Notes under the pieces: model-generated
What the model saw: only the letters and a program-made list of their open reading frames with translations
What the model was told of the DNA's origin: nothing
Databases searched by the model: none
Shown here: positions 10,737 through 22,816 of the stretch, piece after piece
Layout of the letters: each line of letters opens with the position of its first letter
Position numbering within the stretch: the stretch's first letter is position 1
DNA from: Zygnema cylindricum
Lineage: Eukaryota > Streptophyta > Zygnematophyceae > Zygnematales > Zygnemataceae
DNA: 64,000 bases
Reading direction: 5' to 3'
NCBI GenBank assembly: GCA_037447655.1
Contig: JBBHKE010000684.1
Coordinates: 298,632-362,631, forward strand
Made by a program: the position numbers and the translations under genes

Positions 10737-12432
10737 TAAGTAACATCCAAGCGTCACCGAATGCTAACTTAATAAGGGTTTTGACCCACCCAGAGGAGTA
10801 AACTGAGGCCACAGAAAACTCTTGTGATCAAACTCCAAAGGTCTCGAAACCCCACGCATCCCTCCCAATCAGGGATCCGTCCAACTCCCTCCTTTAAAAT
10901 CCCAAGGACTATTTCAATGAGAAAGCCCTAAGTATCCTTGTTGCCAAACAAGACACAAATTGACTAACTGGAAGTCAACTCCAACATGATCCAAAGATGG
11001 CTAAAAAGAGGTTGGCAAAATAGCTCTTTTCTGGTGAGTTTAGGTTTTGGAAGGCGACAGAACTGAGAGACAGTTCTGAGCCTTCATTTTCCAAGACAAT
11101 ATTGAATTCCAACAACCTAAAGTACTTAGAACTAATACTTAGCATCAAAATCTGACACTACGGGACTCAGGGTAAGGTTCCATTAGGGGAAAAATGCCGT
11201 TGTCTACTGTAAGCCGTACTCTTTCGTACAGTACCGTACCAAAAAAAAAGAAATGTCAGAAAAACAAGCCTACTAAATGAGGGATTTGATTCTCCACGAT
11301 TATGGGCGTAAACGTGGACCGTCGGATGCATAATCGAATACTCCATCGTCTGACACTTTTAGTTCGCAACAAGTGACCCGGAGTAGGTGAATTCTTAGCA
11401 CCCGAACGAATAACATCGTGCCTCGTGGAAAAGTGAACAAATATCCACGACGACCGCACGACCAGGTGGGTACACGTCGCATATGACATGTGCCTTCCGC
11501 GAGGGAGGATGCGAGGCCATTGGAAGACGCAAAAAAGTCTTTGACGGAGGATATTGTTTCACGCGATCCACTAACCATTTTGACATTTTCGTACGCATTT
11601 ACAAAACTTAAGTTTCGTCCGCTCGTACACATTTTATTGAATGCGTCGTACGAGTCACTTTTTACCTTCGCTGGTACGAATACGTGGTCACAATTTGCTG
11701 CTAGAGATTCTCTGAAGATTACCAGAATCTTATTTTTTTATTACGTGGCCAAATCAAAGTGTGCTACACAAAAACAAATGTCGGTTACTAACCCGACACA
11801 ATGGAACGGTCACTTCAGTAAACGGATTTTTGATGTTTACAGAGACCGCCTAATGGAACAACGCTCTCATTCTATGTTTATTTCCCGAATATGTCAGAAA
11901 TTTTGACTTATGAAAAGTCAGTTGGACAGCCTGTACTAATTTCCAACCGGCAAAAGCAATCATTACTTCAAAAAGTCAATAATTAACCTAGATTATGCAG
12001 TTAACAAAAACTGCCATATCTCTAATAATGTATATCTGATAAATAAAAAAAAACAATCATTAGAAAGGTATTAAAAATTTCTATCTGTCAATATAAAATA
12101 CAGCATATGTAACCCTGCCGTTGAAAAGATATTGAACTTCAAATTTTCTACAATTTGCACCAAAACACTACTTTGACCTCACATATCTTGTAGCCTAATT
12201 ATTCAAATTAAGTCAAATAAAGTTTTATTAGCTATGCTATATAGAATTTAATAGGGCGTTCGATTACAAAACAAAAAAATAATCTTTGTGATCATAATCG
12301 TCTCTCAAAAATGGCTTTTGGTGCCCTGCTGGCTTAATATTGACCAACTCCAAAATTGGTCCGAAACCACATCCAACGGAGTAGTAATAGGGTCGGAAAT
12401 CCTCCATAGGCAATAAATATAATCGTGCATGA
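10737..12432. other. Insertion U, right part (unclassified)
   Basis: This is about 1.7 kb unlike the surrounding retroelements. It ends at 12432, where E1 gag resumes. On the minus strand an open stretch near 12260-12400 starts MEDFRPYYYSVGCGFGPILE and ends at a stop near 12255. It looks protein-like but I do not recognise it. GTACG-rich sequence with regulatory appearance lies around 11200-11500. A 138-codon open frame at 11490-11906 has no recognisable domain. Captured gene pieces carried by a DNA transposon would fit, but I see no terminal inverted repeats and only a 4-base duplication. Confidence 0.4.
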
Positions 12433-13543
12433 ACAACTCCTCATCCAAAAGAAGTTCGTCATCCTCCTCATTAGATTCCTCCTCAAGTACTTGTGAGACA
12501 AGTGCCTTTTTCTTCCCTCGTGGTTGACCCCCGGTCTGCCCCTCCTTTATCCGAAGCTCGGTCTGTTTGGTACATTCCGCCATGTAATGCCCGGATTTAT
12601 TTCAGAAATGACAAAGCCCCTTAGGTCCCATTGTTATTGACTCATTGGATTAAATTTTCTGGTTTTCCCCTCCATGACTTCTAATGGGTTTCCGTGAATC
12701 TTTGTTTCTCCAACTTGCTCTAGCCGCCAAGGCTTGTCCACTTTTAATCCCTCTCCGGATTTCGATTGTATTCTCTCGGACGAGAATCATACCAACTACC
12801 GAATTCCATATCTACCTGGAGATCGACAGATCCTGTACCCATATCACAATGTTCTCATAGTTATTAGGTAGTTTCATGAGTAGGCAGTGAACCTTTGCCT
12901 TCTCGGTTTTTGCATTTCCGGCACACTCTAACTCCTTGAAGAGTATAGCAAGCTCATTAAATAAATCGAGCATCTTCTCCCCTTTGTGAAAGTATCCATT
13001 GATCTTTTGCTCTGCCAGCTTCTGTTTTTGAATCGTACCGCTCTGGTACATATCTATAAGCATATCCCACAGATCAGATGCCCTTTCCACCTGCAAATGA
13101 GGACTTCTGAGTCCTTGTGTGAGGTGACGGAGGATAAAATGCTTGGCCGCCATGTTGGTGTAGTCCCAAGTATCGATGTCATTCTCCTCATTCCTCGGAA
13201 TAGGAGACATGAAAACATAACCGGTTGCTTTAGGTGTGGTTTTCTCTTTTTCTTTCCCCTTTTCCATCACGATGCTTTCTTCGTCTTGTGAGTCCTCTGA
13301 TGGCAGTGGATCTGGTTTCCTAGCAAATTTACTTCCTCCAAACCCTAAAGGGATAGCAAAACCGGATGGACGCTTTACTCGCCCACTCACTATTCCCCAA
13401 AATCTTTTCTCACATAGGGCTCCTATCATAATACTCTCCCAGTTGATAAACCCAATCCCATTATATGTGGGCACCCTACAGGATGGGCCCATAACCTGCA
13501 CTTCTGAGACCTCTATTGGTACTGACAGTAGGGAGCTTACCAA
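12433..13543 (-). pseudogene. E1 gag
   Basis: Minus-strand gag starts in the 5' LTR and reads through the PBS as EVSEVQVMGPSCRVP. The usual ATG in the LTR tail is ATA here; an in-frame ATG lies further up at 13541-13543. It carries MIGALCEKRFWGIVSG and KHFILRHLTQGL. The second Cys of the zinc knuckle is a TGA stop (about 12600). The acidic DDELLLDEEL segment ends at 12433, at the U boundary. Its continuation is at 3829. Confidence 0.85.
13482..13496 (-). other. Primer-binding site of E1
   Basis: On the minus strand, GGTTATGGGCCCATC abuts the LTR. It has one mismatch to the 15-base initiator tRNA-Met anticodon-arm complement found in A, E3, E5 and E9. Confidence 0.75.
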
Positions 13544-14478
13544 AAGCCCCTAGGATAGCCTGAATCCCTTAGTCTTTGTATGAGTATTACTGACACCCCG
13601 ACAGATTACAGATGACCAGACTGCAGCCCTCTCCCCTGAGTCTACTACAAAATTAATCCTTGAATTTGCTTCTCGAGTAGTAAATTATCATGGTCAATAA
13701 TGACCTTTTATACATGAGCACTTCGCAAGAGAGGCGGCTACTTCTTATTCTCTTAAGTCCTAAACCCCTCTTTGATCTCTCTACTACTAAATTACGAGCC
13801 AATCTAATCACTCTACAGTACAAAAAGGTACACCGCCTAGAGTACTTTGTGTACGGCTATTGTACGACATGGCCAAAAAGACAACGCCTGCCATATCCGG
13901 ATTTACCATGGTATATCCCGAAGATGCCGCTATTGAATGTCATCTTGGCACGTGTCACCTGGTGTGGTTGTAACCGCACACTGCCAAATCGTCCATTTCG
14001 CGATACCGGCTTGTTCCTCTGCCGTCCGATTGATATTGGCCTTAATTCAGGGTCGTTAAAAATACAAGTGGTGTTTCTGACGTAACTCTATCTAGCTATC
14101 TCTAAGTGATTGTGGTCGTTCTTCAGTTAAATGAACTTTTGTATTTCCATATTGTTAACGTGCTAATGTACCCTATATACTTGAACACCGATGTTAGGCT
14201 ACATGGTAACGATACTAGGCTACTTAGATGGACGGTAAGTACCACGATCAAATTTTGATCTGTCAACCTTTTTCGTAAGTTTACCAAAACGGTAATTTTC
14301 TGACTTTAGGAGAAGCATAGGCAGCCATGGCTCTTGCTTCCTCTCCAGCCTTTAGTGACTTTGGCAAGTATTGGGCCACAGAGAGAAGTGAAAAGCAGGC
14401 TGCCTCTACTTTTTCCTCCTCATTTTAGATCATTTAGGAAACCTAAAAAAATACATAAGAAAACTTTTAATTTCAACA
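13497..14478 (-). repeat. 5' LTR of E1
   Basis: This 982 bp LTR is in minus orientation, from TGTTGAAATTAAAAG (right end) to TCAGAAGTGCA (left end, next to the PBS). The sequence outside, from 14479, is gag of element H. The 3' partner is outside the window. Confidence 0.85.
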
Positions 14479-15310
14479 AAAGATAAGAAGACAGTAACAT
14501 CGATTGCAACACCTATCACAATCGGTTCAGCATTCATGTCACCTATTCCGAGGAATGAGGAGAATGATGCTGATATTTCGGACTGCATCAATATGGCTGC
14601 AAAACATTTCATTCTCCGTCATCTTACTCAAGGACTTGCATCTCCTCATTTCCAGGTGGAAAAGTCATCCGATCTGTGGATTGCCCTCATAGATATGTAC
14701 TGGAGTGGTACTATTCAGCAGCAGCAATTGGCTGATCAAAAGATAGATGCATATATATATAAAGGGGGAAAAATGATAGACTTTTTTAATGAGCTTGCCA
14801 CCCTTTTCATAGAACTAGAGAGTGCTGGTCAAGTAGAAACAAAAAAAGATCAAGGTGAACTGTCTACTTATGAAGTTACCTGATGACTATGAAAACATAG
14901 TCAACCGTGTGCAAGATTTGCCAAATTCCAGGTGGATCTCAAATTCTGTGGTAGGGATGATTCTTGTCCGTGAGAATATAATTGAGATCCGAAGAGGAGG
15001 GAAGAGTGGACAAGCTTTGGCAACAGGAACTGGTTGGAGGAGGAAGGATCCCAGAAAATCAGCATGAAACTACGAAGGAAGAGGATAGAAAACTCAGCCC
15101 AATGAATATGGACCGAGGGTCTCCAAAGGGGTGTGTCACTTTTGCAAGAAACCAGGACACTATTAGCCGAGTGTACTAAGCTAACCAAGCTTTGGTTAAA
15201 GGAGGGGCTCACCTGTGGGCCCCTGAGAGGAAAGAAAAGGCCCTTTTAACACAGGTACATGAAGCAGAATGCGAGGACGAGGATGATGAGATTTTATTGG
15301 ATGAGGAGTT
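14479..15310 (+). pseudogene. H gag (5' end missing)
   Basis: Gag starts in mid-domain because E1 is inserted here. Recognisable stretches are AFMSPIPRNEENDADI, AAKHFILRHLTQGLA and a decayed zinc knuckle (CHFCKKPGHY followed by a TAG) near 15140-15170. A frameshift near 14856 and further indels disrupt it. It closely resembles element A gag. Confidence 0.85.
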
Positions 15311-16636
15311 GTAGACGCAAAACGAGGTCGAAATTCCACGAAAGGAGAAATGTGCTTTTGGTGGATTGATAGGTGAAGATGGCTTGATTGTAGATTCACA
15401 TGCCTCCATGCACATGTGTAAGGATAAACACGTGTTCACTAAGATAAGGAAGATTCCCACCGTAGAGATAGAATACCGGGATAGGAGGATAGTCACTATT
15501 ACTCTTGTAGGGTCGGTAGATTTCAAAGTGTTAGTAGAACGAAAGACATCCATAGTTACATTTTCCGATGTATTGTTTATTCCGGAGCTGAACAAAAACC
15601 TCATATTTACATCTGTATTAGATGACAAGGATTTTGATACTAGCACTAGGAAAGGAGTCTTTACTGCTAGTTTTGAGGAGGAAGTTTATTTCACTGCTGA
15701 AAAAGGCAGCCAAGGGATGTTTAGGCTGAATTTAAGCAATGAAAATAAGAAACTTTATTATGTTGGTGTTCATGATATAATGTTGTGGCATAAGAGGATT
15801 GGGCATGTGAATCTAGATAAGTTAAGAGAGATGAAAAAGATGGGTGATATGGAAGGGATTCTGTTCAGTGAGAGTGAGAATCTAAGTGATTGTAGTGGAT
15901 GTGCTCAAGGTAAAACACACAGGTTACCCTTCCCAAAAACTACCACCTATAAGGGAGAAAAGTTCATAAATTTAGTACACACAGATATTTGAGGACCGGC
16001 TAAAGTGCCCTCACCCGGGGGGAAGAGATTTATGATGACTATCATTAATGATTGGTCTCGGTATTCTAGGGTGTATTTTTTGAAAAATAAGTCAAAGGCT
16101 CAGGAATATTTTAGACAATATAAAGCATGGAGTGAAAAACTCCATGAAACCCTAATCAAGAGAGTTAAGAGTGACAATGGTGGAGAGTATACCTCTAACC
16201 AATTTGAGGATTTTCTGAGGGAAGATGGAGTCCTACACCAAAAGACAGTTCTAGAAAACCCGGAACAGAATAGGGTAGCTGAATGATTAAATAGGACACT
16301 AAGTGATAGTGCTAGAAGTATGTTGTCGGACAAAAAGATAGGAAAAATGTTTTGGGCCGAAGAAATGAACTATGCTAATTACCTCAAAAATAGAGGTTTT
16401 ACTTCAACGATAAAAGGCAAAACACTTTATGAGGGATGGACTGGTCGAAACCTAGACATATCTCTGTTAAAGCTTTTCAAAAGTCAAGTGTTCAGTCTAG
16501 ATACAGATCGGTCTAGCTAGAAGCTAGATCCTAAAGGAAAACCAGGGTACATGTTAGGATATGATGAGGATGTCAAAGGATACAGAGTTTATGATCTTAA
16601 AAGAGATGATATAATCTTAGTAAAACACCTAGTAGT
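15311..16636 (+). pseudogene. H protease and integrase (N-terminal and core)
   Basis: The protease keeps the Asp but reads VDSHASMHMC. The integrase zinc domain (HKRIGHVNLDKL, CSGCAQGKTHRLPFP) and core (SDNGGEY, ENPEQN) are present. Stops lie at 15313, 15990 (Trp to TGA), 16285 and 16518 (Trp to TAG). The reading stops at KHLVV at 16636, where the LTR of E3 begins. The five bases before it, gtagt (16632-16636), are one half of a target-site duplication whose partner is at 24819-24823 on the other strand. Confidence 0.9.
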
Positions 16637-17665
16637 TGCAGTTCTGTTTCATCCATTGGACCACAAAATACAAAAAGCCTCTAGATATTATTTAACTAAC
16701 CCACTTCAAGCCACAACCATTGTTCTCGTGGAAGGCAAAATGACAGTTTGACTACACCCCTATGCAGCTTGGACTCCCCCGAGTCCGTAACAAAAATAAT
16801 TTTTTTTTATCACTGAAAACGGCCAACCTGCCGATAAGTTATAGGTCGGCAAAAATGCCAAGTTTATACAAGCTCTCTAGGAGAGAGAGGTGATATCTAC
16901 CAAAATCCCCTAAGTCCCAAACCTTCTCTCACAACCCCTATCTACTGAAGTACGCTCCAATCATGAGACTGTAAAGTACCAAAAAGTATAGTGGCCAATG
17001 TATTTTTTGTACGACCTCTGTACGACAAGGTCAGGGAGTGGACGTGTGTCGCCGTCTAAGTCATCATTATGTTGTCCGGGATCCCTGCTGCTCAATTCAA
17101 TCTTGCCACGTATCGCTTTGTCACGCCACGTCACGCCACGATTGAAAACCGCCAAAATGACCATTCCAGGACCTCGGCAACGATTAGCGCCGTCAAATAG
17201 AGACCGACATTTAATTTACGCCGTCGAAATAAATGTCCAATTCATTTGTTTCGTGCGGCAGGTTGTACGCATTGAATCTGATATGTTCTATGTTTCCTAT
17301 TTCATAGTTAAGTTAATCGGATTTAAAGTTCTACTCAATGTTTAAATAAATATCGTACCCCATGTATTGTAACGAACTTCTACAAAAAACTGGTTAGAGC
17401 TGACGGCTACGCCGCGCTCTGCTTGTCGGAGGTTCGAGTCTTGCCGGACTCAACCTTTTGTTGAGAGTGACTTAGGTCACTCTTAACTCCTATCTATGGA
17501 GCTGAGGCCATCATGGCTCCACCACCCTCTCTATCCTTTAGTGACTACAACAAGTATGGGGGATAGAGGGAAGAGGTGGACGCAAGCTGCCTGTGTTTTA
17601 CTTTTCTTATTTAAATTAATGTATTAAGACCTAAAAAATACATTATAAATGTGATAATTTCAACA
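16637..17665 (-). repeat. 3' LTR of E3 (LTR type a)
   Basis: This 1029 bp LTR, on the minus strand, runs from TGTTGAAATTATCAC to ACAGAACTGCA. It shares distinctive features with 24824-25851 (GCGTCCACCTCTTCCCTC, AGAGTGACCTAAGTCACTCT) that the other LTR of E3 lacks. An antisense tRNA-like module lies at 17392-17440. Confidence 0.9.
17392..17440 (+). other. antisense tRNA-like module in LTR type a
   Basis: GGTTAGAGC (17392-17400) looks like the 3' part of a tRNA A box and D stem. GGTTCGAGTC (17431-17440) is close to the consensus B box. The spacing is about 30 bases. It lies on the strand opposite to retroelement transcription. No full cloverleaf forms. Confidence 0.6.
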
Positions 17666-19240
17666 CTCCTCTTATTTTCTAGTCCAACTTTAACTTCAGT
17701 CCACACTTTTCTCTACAGTATTTTAACTTGGGTGAAGGCACCGGTTTTGTCATCATATCAGCCACCATTTCCTCATTTGATTTATATACAATTTTCACAA
17801 TCTTATTTTCAACTTTTTCTCTCACATAACTTAATCTTATGTCCATAAGCTTAGCTTTGAAATGATAATTTGGATTAGTTGCAATTGCGATGGTAGCTTG
17901 ATTATCACAAAACACTTCATGCACCCCCTTTTTAATATAACCTAGTTCTTGCAATAAGGACTTGACCCACATCAACTCTTTCACAGAAGAACAAGAGGCC
18001 ATGTACTCAGCCTCCGTAGTAGACTAAGCAACCACCTTTTGTTGTTTACTTCTCCAACAGCAAGCACCTTCCCCCACATACAACACATACCCAGAAATGC
18101 ATTTTCTCATAGGTGCGTCCCAATAGCTCGCATCACACCAAGTAGTGATGTCAATGTGCTCCCCTCCCAAATGCAACCATAATTATCTGGTTCCTACCAG
18201 ATATCTCATGACTCTCTTGGCTGCCTCCCAGTCTCTTTTCCTAGGATCATTAAGACTCCTAATGAGTACTCCAATGGCTGCCACTTTGTCCAGCTTGGTA
18301 CAATTCATAAAATAGATCAAACTTCCTACAACTTGTCTATAAGGGATAGACTTTATAAACTCTCGCTCCTTTGGACTCATCTGATCATCTAAGATCATCA
18401 CTCCTCCTTCTACACTCCAATCACTTACTTTTTTCAAGTCCATGGGAGTGGTACAACTGTTAGCATTTTCTATCTGGAATTTCTTAAGCATATTACCTAT
18501 TGCTTCTTTCTAAGTAAGCCTGATAATCTTCTTCCCCTTATCTCTCTCCATTTGCATCCCCAAAATATATCTTTCCTCCCCTAAATCCTTCATATCTAAT
18601 TTGCTTCTAAGATCTTTCTTTAACTTATTTAGTTTTTCCAAAGATTTACTCAACACAAGCAGATCATCCATATAAATTGCAATAAAAATGACACCATTCT
18701 CATCTTTAATCATATAGATAGAATGGTCAGAGCTGATCCGGATATATCCCAGACCGGTGAGAAACTCTTCTAGTTTCTTATTCCATTGTCGGGGAGCCTG
18801 CTTGAGTCCATATAAGGACTTTATGAGCTTACAGACTTTGCTCTCTTCCCCTACTTCCACGTACCTCTTGGGTTGCCTCATGAAAATTTCTTCCTCTAAC
18901 TCACCATTAAAAAAAGCAGTCTTAATGTCCATCTGGTGTTTTTCCATGTCTTCGGCTGCTGCCAGACCGAGGAGAATCCTTACCGATGGGAACCGAACAA
19001 CTAGAGCAAAGGTCTCCTCATAGTCAATTCCCTCTTTTTGGGTGAGCCCTTTCGCTACCAATCAAGCCTTATATCTCTCTATGATATTATCAAGGTTTAG
19101 TTTTAGTCTAAAAACCCATTAACAGCCAATAAGTTTTTTGTCTCAAGGACAATCCGCTAGTTCCCAATTATTTGCTTCCATGATGGAGGCCATCTCATCA
19201 TTTATGGCTCTAATCTATCTTTTTTTCTCTGAACTATTCA
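17666..19240 (-). pseudogene. E3 reverse transcriptase and RNase H
   Basis: Minus-strand RT (18510-19061) keeps [36 protein letters not shown] and AIYMDDLLVLSKS (YMDD for the usual YVDD). RNase H (17679-18002) keeps EYM(A)SCSSVKELMW and CDNQATIAIATNPNYHFKAK. Stops include TAG in place of Gln at about 18025 (shared with E5) and TAG for Trp near 19218. A polypurine tract (complement of CTCCTCTTATTTTCT, 17666-17680) precedes the 3' LTR. Confidence 0.9.
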
Positions 19241-21010
19241 TTGCCTGCGAGTAGAACTGAGGCTCATCAAGGTGAATAGCTTAGTTACCTTATGAGCGGC
19301 CTGTTTTTCCTGTATCCTTTTGCTGCTATTTTTCCCTCCCTCAAACTCTGAAGCTTGAAAGGATGGAAGTCTTAGATTTCTCCTCACTGTCTCATCGGCT
19401 CCCCTATCCATAGAAGCCGGTTCTAGTCCCACGTGTTCTATCTCCTCGAAGCCCATAGGGGTATGTGAGGTGTTCGGTGAGTCTCTTGTATCTCGGATCT
19501 CCCTTGAATCTGCAATCACCGTTTCACTCATGTCCCTTTTGCGATCGACCGAGTTCTCCTCACTTTCGGACTCAAATCTGATTCTTATCTTCTTTGTATA
19601 TTTGAAGGGGTCAAATGACCTCCCTTCATCCATGGCAACTAAGTGTTTGACCAAAATGATATCTTTCTTTGCTAAGTCATAGACTCTATATCCCTTAACA
19701 TCCTTATCATATCCCACAAAGTATCCAGGTTTTCCCTTTCCATCTAGTTTCCAGTTTTTCTTATCCGTGTAAAGACTGTAAACTTGGCTACAAAATACTT
19801 GAAGGTGTGAGATATATGGTTTCCTTCCAACCCATCTCTCATAAGGTGTCACTAACTTTACAGCTGAGGTAAGAACTCTATTCTTAATGTAGTTGGCACA
19901 GTTCATTGCTTCTACCCAAAATCTCTTTCCTATTTTCTTGTCGGCCAACATACTGCATGCACTATCTCCTATTGTTCGATTCAACATCTCAGCTACCCCT
20001 TGTTCCACGTTATATGGTACATTTTACTGGTGTTGTACTCCCTTATCTCTTTGATATTCCTCAAACTCGTTAGAGGTATATTCCCCCCCATTATCACTCC
20101 TTATCCTATTAATGGGGGTTTCATGCAACTTCTCACTCCAAGCTTTATATTCTTTGAAGTAAGTTGATGCTTCAGACTTTGTTTTCAGAAAGTAGACTCT
20201 AGAGTATCTAGACCAGTCATCAGTTATTGTCATCATAAACCTCTTTCCTCCAACCGAAGGTACTTTTGCAGGCCCCCAAATATCTGTGTGGACTAAATCT
20301 AATACTTTCTCACCTCTATATGTGGCGGCTTTGGGAAAGGGAAGTCTGTGAGCCTTACCTTGAGCACAACCACTACAATCATCCATCATTTCATTATCCC
20401 CAAACTCAATGCCATCTACTACCCCAAGTTTGTTCATTTCCCTTAACCTATCAAAATGTACATGCCCCAACCGCTTATGCCAAATCATCACCTTAGGAAC
20501 ACCAACATAGTAAGCATTCTTCTTTTCATTACTCACGTTAAGCCTAAACATTCCTTGGCTACCCTTATCTGCTGTGAAGTAAACTTCATCCCCATACTTA
20601 GCTGTAAAGACTCCCTTTCTGGTGAAGGTATCAAACTCTTTGTCATCTAACACAGACGTAGAGACAAGATTTTTACTCAGCTGAGGAATGTAAAGTACAT
20701 CTGAGAATGTAAGTATAGAAGTCTTACCCTCCACTAAGACTTTCAGATCTACTGATCCCACTAGATCTGTAGTAACCACTCTCCCATCCCCATACTCTAT
20801 CTCTACAGTAGGGATCTTTCTTAGCTTAGTGAAGAATTCCTTATCACGACACATATGCATGGATGCACCTGAGTTGATGATCCATCCTTCCTGTGGAGCT
20901 TCCCCAATTACTCCAAGGGCACATTTCTGTCTCCGAGGGATCTCCTTCTCCTCCAAATTCTCGTCAAGAAGAAGCTCCCCATCCTCCTCAGAAGACTCAT
21001 CCTCGGTTTC
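19238..21010 (-). pseudogene. E3 protease and integrase
   Basis: The minus strand carries protease motif GWIINSGASMHMC, with Asn for the catalytic Asp. The integrase zinc domain (HKRLGHVHFDRL, CSGCAQGKAHRLPFP) and core (HTDIWGPAKVPS, SDNGGEY) follow. A stop after GVQHQ (20024) and loss of PEQN separate this from EQGVAEMLNRT. From 19772 rightwards the sequence is almost identical to E5. Left of 19771 it diverges. Confidence 0.9.
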
Positions 21011-22016
21011 GCCCGTCACTTTTGTAACCACAAGTGTCTTTTTCTTCCCTCCGGAAGACGTCCCTCCACGTTTCTCTTGGAGCCTCATCTCTGACAGCTT
21101 GACACAATCTGCAATGAAGTGTCTCGGCTTTTTGCAAAGAGGATAAGACCCTTTGGGGGCCTCGGTCCTCCAAAATGATCTCTTTCCCCTTTGTACAGTT
21201 TCTTTGGGTCCTTCCCCCATCAGTCCCCTCCTGCTGCTAGAGCTTGAATGCTATTTCCTCCTCTCCTAATCTCCATTGTGTTTTCCGGCACAAGTATCAT
21301 CGTGACTAGTGTGTTCCATTTCCATGAACTATCAGCCATTTCTTGTACTCGGTACACTATGTTTTCGTACTCATCTTGTAACTTCATGATAAGGGTGTTA
21401 ACTTTCATTTTCATTCTACTTGTCCACCCGGCACTTTCCATTTCCGTATACAAACAAGAAAGATCATTACAGTAATCTAACATCTTTCCTCCTTTGTAAG
21501 TGTAATTAGTAGCTTTTGCTCAGCCAACTGGAGCTCCTGAATAGTTCCAGCTCTATAAATTTCCACCAAACTCACCCACAACTCCTCGGCCTTGTAAATG
21601 TGAAGATGAGGAGTGGCCAAACCTTGAGTGAGGTGCCTCAGAATGAAGTTTTTGGCTGCCATGTTTACATCCTCCCACATTTGAGTATCGTTCTCCACGG
21701 TCTTCACGATTGCCGCTCCCGATACTGTGGCAATAGGAGTGAGGGGTGTCTCCTTCCCTTTCCCCTTTTCGGACACACTGCTGTCCCTATCATCTGCCTC
21801 CTCCGCCGAGGCAGCCGTTGTTGCAGGAAACCTTACTCCCCCAAATCCTGGTGGAGTTCCCGAAGGTGGACGTTTCACTTGTCCACTGACGATACCCCAG
21901 TATCGTTTTTCACACAAAGCTCCCATCATCATGGCTTCCCAATTGATGAACCCCGATCCATTGAAGGTGGGCACCCTAGAGGGTGGGCCCATAACCTGCA
22001 ATTCTGTGTCCTCCAT
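21011..22016 (-). pseudogene. E3 gag
   Basis: The start codon (22014-22016) lies in the 5' LTR. The product begins MEDTELQVMGPPSRVPTFNG, with VMGPP encoded by the PBS. It continues with MMMGALCEKRYWGIVSG and ILRHLTQGLATPHLHIYKAEE. A frame break near 21485 and a TGA at about 21220 divide it. The zinc knuckle has Tyr for the first Cys (YPLCKKPRHFIADC). A KGKGKE basic patch and an acidic tail precede protease. Confidence 0.88.
21982..21996 (-). other. Primer-binding site of E3
   Basis: GGTTATGGGCCCACC on the minus strand lies directly next to the 5' LTR, identical to element A. It is complementary to the anticodon arm of initiator tRNA-Met. Confidence 0.85.
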
Positions 22017-22210
22017 TGGACCACAGAATACAGGAAGCCTCTAGATAGTATTTAACTAACCCACTTTAAGCCACAACCACTCCTGCCCTAGAAGGCAAAC
22101 TGACAATTTGACTGCACCCCTGGGTAGCCTGGACTCCCTTGAGTCCGTAGAAAAAAAAATCACCGAAAAAGGCCAACCAGGCGATAAGTTATAGGGTGGC
22201 AAAGATGCCA

Positions 22211-22217
22211 ATTTATA
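22211..22217 (-). promoter_or_regulatory. LTR TATA box (E3 5' LTR)
   Basis: TATAAAT on the minus strand sits directly downstream of a CTCTCTGAGAG palindrome and about 215 bases before the LTR end, a suitable place for the start of genomic RNA. Confidence 0.55.
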
Positions 22218-22766
22218 CAAACTCTCAGAGAGAGGACTATCTACCTAAATTTTCCTAAGTCCTAGTTTTTCCTACTTCCCTCTCACAGCTCTTATCTACT
22301 GCCTGTACGAACCAATCAAAAACTGTATAGTACAAGAAAGTACTACTGCTGATGTACTTTCTGTACGACCTCTGTACAACAAGGCCATTAAGTGGACGCG
22401 TGTCAATTTTCCACTCGTCCGTACGTTCCTCGGAATTCCCGCGACCGAATGATGTCTTCCCACGTGGCGCCAGGTCATGCCACGTCACTAAATGCCAAAA
22501 TGACCATTCCGAGATTTCGGGAATAATGTGCGCCGTTAGATTTGACGTGAAATTCAATCTCGGCCGTAATAAATACTTGCGCGATATTTGTTTGCTTTCG
22601 AAACAAAATGCGCGAATATCCATTTCAAACAAGTACAGTACTTCGTATTTCGTAGAACTGTATCTATGTGTGGCGTTGAGGGTTTCAGTTAAATGAATCT
22701 AGTACATTACAATAGTTTAAATACTAATGAAACCCTATATCTCCTAACGGACTTCTACGACAAACT

Positions 22767-22816
22767 GGTTAGAGCTAACGGCTACGCCGTGCTCTACCGG
22801 TCGGGGGTTCGAGTCC
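22767..22816 (+). other. antisense tRNA-like module in LTR type b
   Basis: GGTTAGAGC (22767-22775), then a short ACGGC/GCCGT stem resembling an anticodon arm, then GGTTCGAGTCC (22806-22816), an exact B-box consensus match. It is opposite to the LTR sense strand. The equivalent in 30189-31230 is on the minus strand. Confidence 0.65.

Larger units (their letters stand above)
1..14478 (-). mobile_element. E1: copia retrotransposon, minus strand, partial and interrupted
   Basis: Reading leftwards, this element has a 5' LTR (13497-14478), PBS, gag, protease, integrase and the start of reverse transcriptase. RNase H and the 3' LTR lie beyond the left edge. It is interrupted by a solo LTR (1296-2391) and by insertion U (3830-12432), which itself contains element A. 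The coding order is that of Ty1/copia. E1 is itself inserted in the gag of plus-strand element H, whose gag resumes at 14479. The E1 target-site duplication cannot be checked because one end is missing. All its reading frames carry frameshifts or stops, so E1 is a relic. Confidence 0.85.

Noticed and set aside
11490-11906. 138-codon open frame in insertion U
   Set aside because: No recognisable domain, no supporting context and unremarkable composition. It is more likely chance.
22255-22632. Open frame in LTR type b, seen also in 30595-30924
   Set aside because: Both copies are the same LTR, so similarity comes from common descent. It is cut at different points and overlaps the promoter region.
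22767-22816. A functional tRNA gene
   Set aside because: The box motifs are present but the acceptor stem does not pair, and the module is embedded in an LTR.
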